A stretch of 64,000 nucleotides of DNA from assembly GCA_035651715.1 (NCBI GenBank), contig DASRFD010000112.1:1-64000 (forward strand), read 5' to 3'. This DNA comes from Nevskia sp035651715. GTDB lineage: Bacteria; Pseudomonadota; Gammaproteobacteria; Nevskiales; Nevskiaceae. Both the position numbers and the translations under genes were made by a program. How positions within the stretch are numbered: position 1 is the first letter of the stretch; every line of letters begins with the position of its first letter. Below, one piece after another: positions 52,702-63,336 of the stretch. The notes under the pieces were generated by a model. That model searched no databases. It saw only the letters and a list, made by a program, of their open reading frames with translations, and had not been told where the DNA came from.

Positions 52702-53466
52702 CTACTCATGCGCCGCGGCCGTGGCGCCGGCCGGGTCCAGCCAGATCAGCGCCGCCATGCGCCCGGTGACGCCGTCGCGGCGATAGGAATAGAAACGCGC
52801 CGGGTCGGCATGGGTGCTCAGGCCGCCGCCGGAAATGCGCCTTACGCCGGCGCGCTGCAGGCGCTGCCGCGCCAGCATCCACAGGTCGGCGTGGTGCTTG
52901 CCCGGCGGTCCGGCGCGGAACGCCTGCGCCGCGGCGGGATCGCCGGCGACGAAGGCTTCGCGCACCTCCTCGCCCACTTCGAAGGCCTCGGGGCCGATCG
53001 CCGGGCCCAGCCAGGCCAGCAGGCGCGCCGGATCGACCGGCAGCGCCGCCACGGTGCGCTCCAGCACGCCGCCGGCCAGGCCGCGCCAGCCGGCGTGCGC
53101 CGCCGCCACCACCGTCGCCTCGTCGTCGCAGAGCAGCACCGGCAGGCAGTCCGCCGCCTGCACCACGCAGACCACGCCGGGCGCGGTGGTGCAGCTGGCA
53201 TCGGCCTCCGGCTCGCTCGCCTCCTGCGGCATCCGCGCCACCCGCACGCCATGCACCTGGCGCATCCAGCAGGGCTCGGCCGGCAGGGCCAGCGCCTGCG
53301 CCACGCGGCGCCGGTTCTCGCTCACCGCGGCGGAGTCGTCGCCGCTGCCGCGCCCCATGTTGAGGCCGGCCCAGGGGCCGGTGCTCACGCCGCCGCGGCG
53401 GGTGGTGCAGGCGGCGCGCACGCGCGCCGGCGCCGGCCAGTCGGGGAAGAGGAAAGGGATCGACAA
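52702..53466 (-). CDS. pgeF: Multicopper-domain purine nucleoside phosphorylase-like protein (PgeF/YfiH)
   Basis: 254 residues of the laccase-domain family. Metal ligands appear in MRQVHGV, AADCLPVLL and HAGWRGLAGG. Members act as purine nucleoside phosphorylases or correct peptidoglycan composition errors; the older name is polyphenol oxidase. Follows rluD in a conserved cluster (bamD-rluD-pgeF), here with a hairpin element in the 63-base gap. The start at 53466 is the ATG giving MSIPFLFPDWPAP, normal for the family. Confidence 0.93.
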   Translation of the reverse strand: MSIPFLFPDWPAPARVRAACTTRRGGVSTGPWAGLNMGRGSGDDSAAVSENRRRVAQALALPAEPCWMRQVHGVRVARMPQEASEPEADASCTTAPGVVCVVQAADCLPVLLCDDEATVVAAAHAGWRGLAGGVLERTVAALPVDPARLLAWLGPAIGPEAFEVGEEVREAFVAGDPAAAQAFRAGPPGKHHADLWMLARQRLQRAGVRRISGGGLSTHADPARFYSYRRDGVTGRMAALIWLDPAGATAAAHE

Positions 53467-53482
53467 GATGTTCTGTCCTGTG

Positions 53483-53530
53483 GGAGCCGGCTTGCCGGCG
53501 GTTCAAGCAGGTCGCCGGCAAGCCGGCTCC
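53483..53530. repeat. REP-like inverted repeat between pgeF and rluD
   Basis: GGAGCCGGCTTGCCGGCG (53483-53500) and its exact reverse complement CGCCGGCAAGCCGGCTCC (53513-53530) with a 12-base spacer. The arm is very like the GGAGCCGGCTTGCCGGCGA REP units known from Pseudomonas and relatives, which are spread by RAYT transposases. The right arm touches the first base of the rluD stop codon. Confidence 0.85.
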
Positions 53531-54501
53531 TACCCATTGTCCCGCAGCAGCCGCAGCAGCTGCTGCATGTCTTGCGGCGGCTCGGCCGAAAAATGCAGCT
53601 CCTCGCCGCTGTCGGGGTGCGCCAGGCTCAGTTCGCGCGCGTGCAGGGCCTGGCGCGGGAAGGCGCGCAGGGCGGCGCGCAGGTCCTGGTCCATGCCCAC
53701 GCCGCGCACCACCTGGCCGCCGTAGACGCCGTCGCCGGCGATGGGATGGCGCAGGCTGGCCATGTGTACGCGGATCTGGTGAGTGCGGCCGGTCTCCAGC
53801 CGGACCCGCAGCAGGGTATGGAAGCGGAAGCGCTCCTGCACCCGGTAGTGGGTCACGGCGCGGCGCCCGCCGTCGACCACCGCCATGCGCAGGCGGTTGT
53901 GGGGATCGCGGCCGATCGGCGCGTCGACGGTGCCGCCCGAGACGACCTCGCCGTTGACCAGGGCGTCGTACTCGCGGCGGATGCGGCGCGCCGCCATCGC
54001 CGCCACCAGGCGCGCGTGCGCCGGCAGGGTCAGGGCCACCACCAGCAGGCCCGAGGTGTCCTTGTCGAGGCGGTGCACCAGCCCCGCGCGCGGCACCTGG
54101 GCGGTCTGCGGGAAACGGTGCAGCAGGGCGTTCTGCAAGGTGCCGTCCGGCGCTCCGGCGCCGGGATGCACCACCAGCCCCGGCGGCTTGTTGACGATGG
54201 CCAGCGCGTCGTCGGCGTGGATCACGTCCAGGCCGATGTCCTGCGCCGCGGCGCCGCCGCCGGCCTCGGCCCGCGGCCGCAGCTCCAGCCGGTCGCCGCT
54301 GCGCACCGGCTCGCGCGCCCGCAGCGCCGCCGCGCCGTTGCGGGTCAGCAGGCCCTGCTCGATCCAGGCCTGCAGCCGCGCCCGCGACCAGGAATTGAAC
54401 AGCCGCGCCGCCGCGGCGTCGAGGCGCGCCCCGTCCAGCTCCGGCGGCACCTCGGCCTGGTGCGCGGGGTCCGCGGCACTTTCGCTGCCGCCCCCGGTCA
54501 T
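53530..54501 (-). CDS. rluD: 23S rRNA pseudouridine synthase RluD
   Basis: 323 residues: S4-type RNA-binding region (around LDGARLDAAAARLFNSWSR), then the pseudouridine synthase core with catalytic Asp in HRLDKDTSGLLVVA and the late motif RTHQIRVHMASL. RluD modifies U1911, U1915 and U1917 in helix 69 of 23S rRNA. Chosen start ATG 54501; the frame is open to 54717 without a good start. Divergent from bamD, as in many gammaproteobacteria. Confidence 0.93.
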   Translation of the reverse strand: MTGGGSESAADPAHQAEVPPELDGARLDAAAARLFNSWSRARLQAWIEQGLLTRNGAAALRAREPVRSGDRLELRPRAEAGGGAAAQDIGLDVIHADDALAIVNKPPGLVVHPGAGAPDGTLQNALLHRFPQTAQVPRAGLVHRLDKDTSGLLVVALTLPAHARLVAAMAARRIRREYDALVNGEVVSGGTVDAPIGRDPHNRLRMAVVDGGRRAVTHYRVQERFRFHTLLRVRLETGRTHQIRVHMASLRHPIAGDGVYGGQVVRGVGMDQDLRAALRAFPRQALHARELSLAHPDSGEELHFSAEPPQDMQQLLRLLRDNG

Positions 54502-54583
54502 ACGTAAACGCCTCTTGACTGAAGGGGGTGCGAACCTTGGGCTATACTCGGGATTGCTTTCACCGCTTGCCTGTATCCATAGA

Positions 54584-55963
54584 ATGAGAATCCCCCTCTG
54601 CTCGCCCGCGCCGACGCGCTCGTTTGCCTTGGCCGCGGCCGTCGTTTTCCTGGGCCTTTCCGCCGCCGGGTGCAGCTCGAACGGCAGCCGCGAAGACCGT
54701 CCGGAGAACCCCTTCAAGACCGCGGCCGAAGGCCCCGGCGGGCTGAAATCGCCGCTGTCCGATCGCGAACTGCGCCAGCAGGCCCAGGAATTGTATCGCC
54801 ACGCGCGCGAATCGCTGGAAAGCGCCGATTACAGCCAGGCGATCACCCGCTACGACGCCCTCATCGCCCGCTATCCGTTCTCGGACTACTCGACGCAGGC
54901 CGAGCTGGAAAAGATCTACGCCGAGTACAAGTCCTACCAGTTCGACGAGGCGATCACCGCCTGCGACCGCTTCCTGCGCGCCCATCCGCGCCACCCGCAC
55001 GCCGACTACATCATGTATATCAAGGGCGTGACCGACTTCGAGCGCGACCAGGGGCTGATGGACACCGTGCTGCCGAACAGCGCCAAGCGCGACATCGGCA
55101 ACCAGCGCCGCGCCTTCGAGGACTTCGCCCTGCTGCTGCAGCGCTATCCGACCAGCCGCTACGCCAGCGACGCCCGCCGCCGCATGCTCTACGCCCGCAA
55201 CCGCATCGCCGACCACGAGCTGTCGGTGGCGCAGTTCTACGTCACCCGCGGCGCCTACGTCGCCGCCGCCAAGCGCGCCACCGACATCATCACCGAATAC
55301 CCCGGCGCGCCGGCCACCGCCGACGCCCTGAAGATCCTGCAGCGCAGCTACGCCAGGATCGGCCTGGAGCAGGAGGCCAAGGACAGCGCGACGATGATCG
55401 CGATGAACTCGGACACGGTGCAGTACACCGACGCGCCCAAGCCCGGCGTGCTCGACAAGGATCCCAATGCCCTGCCCGCGGCGCCGGCGCGCAATGCGGT
55501 GGCCGCCGCTCCGGCGGCGCCTGCGCCAGCGCCGGCCGACCGGGGCCTGCTGTCGCGCTTCGCCAACCTGTTCGACGTTTTCGACACCAGCAAGCCGGAG
55601 AACCAGCACACCATCGTCATCGGCAACGACGGCCAGGTTTCGTCGGCGCCGCCCGCCGACGGCGCCGCCGACGGCACCCAGGGCACCGGCCAGCCGGCGC
55701 CCGCCAACACCAAGACCCTCAGCGTGAGCGTCGAATACCCGCCCGCGGTCGATGTCCCGGCGGCGGCGCCGAAAGCCGACAAGCCGCAGGACAAGCCGCC
55801 GGCCGCGCCCGCCCCGGCGCAGCAGGACAAGCCCGGCTTCTTCACCTGGTTCGCCGGCCTGTTCTCCTTCCTCGACACCACCAAGCCCGACGAGCCGCCG
55901 GCGGCAGTGCCGCCGGCGCAGACTTCGTCCACGCCGGCCAGGAGCGGCGACACCGGCAAGTAA
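54584..55963 (+). CDS. bamD: Outer membrane assembly lipoprotein BamD with a long, repeated C-terminal extension
   Basis: 459 residues, while BamD is usually about 245-290. Lipobox AAGC places the acylated Cys at 30. TPR domains fill about 60-285 (for example YSQAITRYDALIARYPFS and YPTSRYASDARRRMLYARN), matching BamD. After about 290 the sequence turns Ala/Pro-rich and holds two copies of a short hydrophobic segment, LLSRFANLFDVFDTSKP (322-338) and FFTWFAGLFSFLDTTKP (419-435), 97 residues apart. Its job in the Bam complex is unaffected in principle; the extension is unusual. Followed by a perfect bidirectional terminator. Confidence 0.92.
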   Translation: MRIPLCSPAPTRSFALAAAVVFLGLSAAGCSSNGSREDRPENPFKTAAEGPGGLKSPLSDRELRQQAQELYRHARESLESADYSQAITRYDALIARYPFSDYSTQAELEKIYAEYKSYQFDEAITACDRFLRAHPRHPHADYIMYIKGVTDFERDQGLMDTVLPNSAKRDIGNQRRAFEDFALLLQRYPTSRYASDARRRMLYARNRIADHELSVAQFYVTRGAYVAAAKRATDIITEYPGAPATADALKILQRSYARIGLEQEAKDSATMIAMNSDTVQYTDAPKPGVLDKDPNALPAAPARNAVAAAPAAPAPAPADRGLLSRFANLFDVFDTSKPENQHTIVIGNDGQVSSAPPADGAADGTQGTGQPAPANTKTLSVSVEYPPAVDVPAAAPKADKPQDKPPAAPAPAQQDKPGFFTWFAGLFSFLDTTKPDEPPAAVPPAQTSSTPARSGDTGK

Positions 55964-55982
55964 GCGGCGGCCGACGGATCGA

Positions 55983-56018
55983 CAACAAAAAAGCGGCCCG
56001 CGGGCCGCTTTTTTGTTG
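55983..56018. terminator. Bidirectional rho-independent terminator
   Basis: A perfect 36-base palindrome: CAACAAAAAAGCGGCCCG and its reverse complement. GC stem with AAAAAA on the left and TTTTTT on the right, so it works for bamD (plus) and for nadE (minus), whose stop is 12 bases away. Confidence 0.95.
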
Positions 56019-56029
56019 CGCCGACGCCG

Positions 56030-57646
56030 CTACAGGTCGCCGTACTGGGCGGTGATCGGATAACGCCGCTCGCGGCCGAAGGCGCGGCGGGTGATCTTGG
56101 GTCCCGGCGGCGCCTGGCGGCGCTTGTACTCCGAGCGCCGCACCAGGGCGGCGACGCGCCGCACCAGGGCCTCGTCGTAGCCCATTGCCGCGATCTCGGC
56201 GATCGAGCGGCTGTCCTCGACGTAAGCTTCGAGGATCGGGTCCAGCACCTCGTACGGCGGCAGCGAGTCGGAATCCTTCTGGTCCGGCCGCAACTCGGCC
56301 GAAGGCGGCCGCACGATGACGCGCTCGGGGATCACCTCGACGCCGAGCGAATTGCGGTAGCGCGCCAGCCGGTAGACCAGGGTCTTGTAGACGTCCTTGA
56401 TCGGGGCGAAACCGCCGCACATGTCGCCGTACAGCGTGGCGTAGCCGGTGGCCATCTCGCTCTTGTTGCCGGTGGTCAGCACCACGTTGCCGAACTTGTT
56501 GGACAGCGCCATCAGCAGCACGCCGCGGCAGCGCGACTGCAGGTTCTCCTCGGTGATGTCCGGGGCGCGCCCGGCGAATTCCTGCGCCAGGGTCTGGCCG
56601 AAGGCGGCGAAGGGCGCCTCGATCGGCAGCACCGAGTGGCGCACGCCCAGGCGCGCGGCCTGCAGTTGCGCATCCTCGTTGGACATGCCGGCGGTGTAGC
56701 GCGAGGGCATGGCCACGGTCCAGACCCGCTCCGGGCCGAGGGCGTCGACGGCGATGGCGGTGACCAGGGCCGAGTCGATGCCGCCGGACAGGCCGACCAG
56801 GGCGCCGGGAAAGCCGTTGCGCTCGACGTAATCGCGGGTGGCCTGGACCAAGCCCTTGTACACCGCGGCGTCTTCCGGCAGCTCCGGCGCGAGCTGGCCG
56901 ACGAAGCGGCCGTTGAAGCCGGCGACGTAGACGCCCTCCTCGAACGAGGGCGCGCGGAACGCCACGCTGCCGTCGCCGTTGATGCCGAGCGAGCCGCCGT
57001 CGAACACCAGGTCGTCCTGGCCGCCGACCAGGTTGACGTAAAGGATCGGCAGGGCGGTTTCGGCCGAGCGCTCGCGCAGTATCTCGAGGCGGTCGCGGTG
57101 CTTGGCCAGGTCGTAGGGGGAGGCGTTGATGTTGATCAGCAGCTTGGCACCGGCCTGCTTCGCCGCCCGCGCCGGGCCGGGGCCCCACACGTCCTCGCAG
57201 ATGCACAGGCCGACCGGCAGGCCGCGCAGCTCGAACACCGCGGTGCCGCTGCCGGGGAGGAAGTGGCGCTTCTCGTCGAACACGCCGTAGTTGGGCAGCA
57301 GCTGCTTGCGGTAGCGCGCGATCACCGCGCCGTCGCGGATCACGCAGGCGGCGTTGTAGAGGCCTTCCGGCGCGAACTCGGGCAGGCCCACCACCAGGGT
57401 GATGCCGTGGACCTCGCGCAGCAGCCGCGCCAGCCCCTCCTCCACCGCCCGCGGCAGCGCGGTGCGCAGCAGCAGGTCGTCCGGCGGATAGCCGAGGATC
57501 GACAGCTCGGGGCAGACCACCAGGTCGGCCTTCAGCTCGTCGCGCGCCTGCCGCGCGGCCTCGACGATCTTGCCGACGTTGCCCTCGATGTCGCCGACCC
57601 AGAGGTTGAGCTGGGCGGCGGCGAGGCGGATGGGGGCGATGATCAC
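56030..57646 (-). CDS. nadE: Glutamine-dependent NAD+ synthetase
   Basis: 538 residues: a nitrilase-type glutaminase domain (Glu in CPELSILGYPPDD, Lys in YRKQLLPNYGVF, Cys in GLCICEDVWGPG), then the NAD synthetase domain with LSGGIDSALVTAIAVDAL. It amidates deamido-NAD with ammonia channelled from glutamine. The start is a GTG (V-I-I-A-P), with no better ATG. Next to sucD in the same direction, as in Xanthomonas-like genomes. Confidence 0.95.
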   Translation of the reverse strand: MIIAPIRLAAAQLNLWVGDIEGNVGKIVEAARQARDELKADLVVCPELSILGYPPDDLLLRTALPRAVEEGLARLLREVHGITLVVGLPEFAPEGLYNAACVIRDGAVIARYRKQLLPNYGVFDEKRHFLPGSGTAVFELRGLPVGLCICEDVWGPGPARAAKQAGAKLLININASPYDLAKHRDRLEILRERSAETALPILYVNLVGGQDDLVFDGGSLGINGDGSVAFRAPSFEEGVYVAGFNGRFVGQLAPELPEDAAVYKGLVQATRDYVERNGFPGALVGLSGGIDSALVTAIAVDALGPERVWTVAMPSRYTAGMSNEDAQLQAARLGVRHSVLPIEAPFAAFGQTLAQEFAGRAPDITEENLQSRCRGVLLMALSNKFGNVVLTTGNKSEMATGYATLYGDMCGGFAPIKDVYKTLVYRLARYRNSLGVEVIPERVIVRPPSAELRPDQKDSDSLPPYEVLDPILEAYVEDSRSIAEIAAMGYDEALVRRVAALVRRSEYKRRQAPPGPKITRRAFGRERRYPITAQYGDL

Positions 57647-57713
57647 GGCGCGTTCGAACGCGGGGCGGCGCGCGGACGTGCTGCCGCACGTGCCGCGCGC
57701 CGCTCCAGCGGGG

Positions 57714-58592
57714 TCAGAGCTTCAGCGCCTTCTTCATCGCGGCGCCGAGGTCCGCCGGCGAGCGCACGGTGATGACGCCGGCCGCCGCCAGCGCGGCGAA
57801 CTTCTCGTCGGCCGTGCCCTTGCCGCCCGAGATGATGGCGCCGGCATGGCCCATGCGCTTGCCCGGGGGGGCGGTGACGCCGGCGATGTAGGCCACCACC
57901 GGCTTCTTGACGTGCTGCTTGATGTACTCGGCCGCCTCCTCCTCGGAGGAGCCGCCGATCTCGCCGACCATGATGATGCCCTCGGTCTGCGGATCCTTCT
58001 CGAACAGCTTGATGGTGTCGATGAAGCCGTAGCCGCGCACCGGGTCGCCGCCGATGCCGACGCAGGTGCTCTGGCCCAGGCCGTTGGCGGTGGTCTGGTG
58101 CACGGTCTCGTAGGTCAGCGTGCCGGAACGCGACACGATGCCGATCTTGCCGGCCTTGTGGATGTGGCCCGGCATGATGCCGATCTTGCACTCGCCCGGC
58201 GTGATCACGCCGGGGCAGTTCGGCCCGATCAGAACGGTGTCCGGGTAGTTGGCGCGCAGGGTCGCCTTGACCTTGACCATGTCGTTGACCGGGATGCCCT
58301 CGGTGATGCAGATCACCACCTTGACGCCGGCGTCGGCCGCTTCCAGCACGGCGTCGGCGGCGAAGGGAGCCGGGACGTAGATCATGGTGGCGTCGGCGCC
58401 GGTGGCCTTGACCGCGTCATGGCAGGTGTCGAACACCGGCAGGTTGAGGTGGCTCGAGCCGCCGCGGCCCGGGGTGACGCCGCCGACCATCTTGGTGCCG
58501 TAGGCGATGCACTGCTCGGAGTGGAAGGTGCCCTGCTTGCCGGTGAAGCCCTGGCAGATGACCTTGGTGGCTTTGTTGATCAGGATGCTCAT
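57714..58592 (-). CDS. sucD: Succinyl-CoA ligase, alpha subunit
   Basis: 292 residues, with the CoA-binding Rossmann-like domain (VICQGFTGKQGTFHSEQ) and the phosphohistidine loop GHAGAIISGGKGTADEK. Joins succinyl-CoA hydrolysis to NTP formation in the citric acid cycle. Follows sucC by 18 bases; nadE starts 68 bases further on. Normal length. Confidence 0.97.
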   Translation of the reverse strand: MSILINKATKVICQGFTGKQGTFHSEQCIAYGTKMVGGVTPGRGGSSHLNLPVFDTCHDAVKATGADATMIYVPAPFAADAVLEAADAGVKVVICITEGIPVNDMVKVKATLRANYPDTVLIGPNCPGVITPGECKIGIMPGHIHKAGKIGIVSRSGTLTYETVHQTTANGLGQSTCVGIGGDPVRGYGFIDTIKLFEKDPQTEGIIMVGEIGGSSEEEAAEYIKQHVKKPVVAYIAGVTAPPGKRMGHAGAIISGGKGTADEKFAALAAAGVITVRSPADLGAAMKKALKL

Positions 58593-58610
58593 GTTCGTCG
58601 CGCTCCGGGA

Positions 58611-59777
<1,167 letters not shown>

Positions 59778-59972
59778 GCGTCCCTCGGAGGAGTGGGGTA
59801 ATCGATATTGCTGGTGCGGGGGCGGCATTTTCCCCCAAACCCGCCGCCCAGGCAAAAAAGCATCGCCGCCGCGGGGCCGCGGCGCCCCGGGTGGACTCCC
59901 GCCGGGGGGGCATAGATACTTGTTGATTAAGCGTCCGCGCGGGCGCATTTCCGGCTGTGCGCAAGAGCCCCA

Positions 59973-60197
59973 ATGAATCTGTTCCGCCTCGTCATCATCG
60001 CCATCCTGGCCTTCTTCGTCTGGCGCGTGCTGCGCAGCTGGGGCAGCGATGCCGGCCCCGGCGCCAAGCCCAGGCCGCGCACCACGGAGCAGTTCGAAAT
60101 GATGGCGCGCTGCCTGGGCTGCGGCGTGTTCGTGCCGCGCGACACGCTGAACGACGACGGCCGCTGCCGCGACTGCCGCAAGAAAAGGGCCGGATGA
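59973..60197 (+). CDS. PP0621-family small membrane protein with zinc-ribbon-like cysteines
   Basis: 74 residues: a membrane helix (3-22) and a C-terminal pair of CxxC motifs (CLGCGVFVPRD and CRDC) that could bind zinc. Members lie beside pilS in Pseudomonas and relatives, with unknown function. It overlaps the pilS start by four bases (ATGA), so it is probably translated in coupling with the sensor kinase and may modulate it. Confidence 0.85.
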   Translation: MNLFRLVIIAILAFFVWRVLRSWGSDAGPGAKPRPRTTEQFEMMARCLGCGVFVPRDTLNDDGRCRDCRKKRAG

Positions 60198-61780
60198 GCG
60201 CCGCCGCGGCCGGCTCCGAGGAGGTCACGCCGGAAGACTGGCGCCTGTTGCGCACCCTGTCGTGGTATCGCGTGGTGCTGGTGGTGGGCCTGGCGGTGCT
60301 GTGCCTCAAGGGCTACGGCCCGTTCATGTTCGAGCGGATCGACCGCGCCGCCTTCCTGCGCGCCACCCTGGCCTACGGCGGCGCCGCGCTGCTGATGTTC
60401 CTGCCGCTGCGGCTGCACCGCCCCGGCCTGGTGACGCAGTCCCTGCTGCACTTCTTCGTCGACGCCTGCGGCATCTGCCTGCTGGTCTACCAGGCCCACG
60501 GCCTGGCCAGCGGCCTGGGCGTGCTGCTGCTGACTCCCGCGGTGGGCTGCAGCTCGGTGCTGGGCACGCGCATGGCGCTGCTGCTGGCCTCGATCGGCAC
60601 CCTGTTCGTGTTCGGCGAGGAAATCTTCCGGCTGTCCGAGACCGACCTGCCGCTGAGCAACATGTCCGGCGCCGGCCTGCTCGGCCTGATCCTGTTCGGC
60701 ACAACCATCGCCGCCAGCGCCGTGGCGCAGCGGGCGCGGCGCGGCGAGGCGCTGGCGGCGCGGGTCGGCAGCGACCTGGCCAAGCTGTCGCAGCTCAACG
60801 AGCGCATCATCGACAGCATGCAGACCGGCGTGCTGGTGGTCGACGCCGACCAGCGCGTGCGCCTGATCAATGCCGCCGCGCAGCGCCTCATCGGCGCCGG
60901 CGCGCAGGAGGCCGGCCACACCCTGGCCGAGCAGGTGCCGGAGCTGGGCGCGGCCATGCTCGGCTGGCAGCGCAACCCCGGGCGCCAGCCGGAGCCGGTG
61001 TCGCTGTGGGCCGGCGGCACCGAGGTGATGCCGCGCTTCATGCCGCTGGGCGGCCCGGCCGCCCAGGTGCTGATCCTGCTCGACGACGCGGTGCGGCTGC
61101 GCGAGCAGGCCCAGCAGATGAAGCTCGCCGCGCTGGGCCGCCTTTCCGCCAGCATCGCCCACGAGATCCGCAATCCGCTGTCGGCCATCCACCACGCCGG
61201 CCAGCTGCTGGCCGAATCGCCGCACCAGAATGGGGAGGAGCGGCGCCTGCTGGAAATGATCCAGCGCCACACCGTGCGCATCGACAAGATCGTCAACGAC
61301 GTGCTCAGGCTGTCGCGGCGCGATGCCGCGGTGCCGAGCGACATCGAGCTGCGCCCGTTCCTGGAGCGCACCGTCGCGCTCTACCGCGAGGGCCATCCGG
61401 GGCGCGCCTGCGAGATCGACCTGGAGGGGGTGGAGGCCGGGCTGCAGGTGCGCTTCGACCCCAACCACCTGCAGCAGATTCTGCTCAACCTGTGGGACAA
61501 CAGCTTCGAGCACGGCGCGCGCGGCGGCGCGGTGCGGATCGCCCTGACGGGCGGGCGCCAGGCGCCGCTGGGCCAGACCTACCTGGATGTGGCCGACACC
61601 GGCAGCGGCATCCCGCCGGAACTGCGCGACCGCGTGTTCGAGCCGTTCTTCACCACCGCCCATCGCGGCACCGGCCTGGGCCTGTACCTGGCGCGCGAAA
61701 TGTGCGAATACAATCAGGCGTTGCTGCTGCTGCTGCCGGGGCAGCAGGGGGTGCGCCTGCGCCTGCTCTTCTCCGCCTGA
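60194..61780 (+). CDS. pilS: Type IV pilus sensor histidine kinase PilS
   Basis: 528 residues: six membrane helices in about 25-185, a PAS domain (about 205-290), HisKA with the phospho-accepting His 323 in SIAHEIRNPLSAIHH, and a HATPase_c domain (LWDNSFEHG, DTGSGIPPELRD, HRGTGLGLYLAREM). PilS controls PilR and thereby pilA transcription in type IV pilus systems. The pilus genes themselves are not in the window; the nearby Tad system is separate. Confidence 0.93.
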   Translation: MSAAAAGSEEVTPEDWRLLRTLSWYRVVLVVGLAVLCLKGYGPFMFERIDRAAFLRATLAYGGAALLMFLPLRLHRPGLVTQSLLHFFVDACGICLLVYQAHGLASGLGVLLLTPAVGCSSVLGTRMALLLASIGTLFVFGEEIFRLSETDLPLSNMSGAGLLGLILFGTTIAASAVAQRARRGEALAARVGSDLAKLSQLNERIIDSMQTGVLVVDADQRVRLINAAAQRLIGAGAQEAGHTLAEQVPELGAAMLGWQRNPGRQPEPVSLWAGGTEVMPRFMPLGGPAAQVLILLDDAVRLREQAQQMKLAALGRLSASIAHEIRNPLSAIHHAGQLLAESPHQNGEERRLLEMIQRHTVRIDKIVNDVLRLSRRDAAVPSDIELRPFLERTVALYREGHPGRACEIDLEGVEAGLQVRFDPNHLQQILLNLWDNSFEHGARGGAVRIALTGGRQAPLGQTYLDVADTGSGIPPELRDRVFEPFFTTAHRGTGLGLYLAREMCEYNQALLLLLPGQQGVRLRLLFSA

Positions 61781-61790
61781 GCAAGGAGTT

Positions 61791-61877
61791 GTCGATTGTC
61801 AGCTTTCGGTTGTCCGTCGAAGCATCCGCCAACCGGCCGCCCGGCTGTTGACCGACAACCGACCACTGACCATTGAC
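61791..61877. repeat. Intergenic inverted repeat between pilS and pilR, type B
   Basis: GTCGATTGTCAGCTTTCGGT continuing to 61818, and a right arm (61850-61877) whose reverse complement agrees at 22 of 28 positions. The right arm core GACCACTGACC recurs after pilR at 63313-63336. Separates two genes that are usually adjacent. Confidence 0.6.
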
Positions 61878-61886
61878 CACCGCTTC

Positions 61887-63251
<1,365 letters not shown>

Positions 63252-63312
63252 AGCCGCTGCTGGCCGCCGGCTGTTCGTGGCCGGTCAAAGCGCTGGGCCC
63301 GTGATCGTCGCC

Positions 63313-63336
63313 GACGGCTGACCACTGACCGCTAAC
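63313..63336. repeat. Type B repeat, second copy, after pilR
   Basis: Contains GACGGCTGACCACTGACC, matching the right arm of the pilS/pilR repeat. A convincing left arm is not obvious. Lies between pilR and the convergent ada gene, up to the ada stop. Confidence 0.4.
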
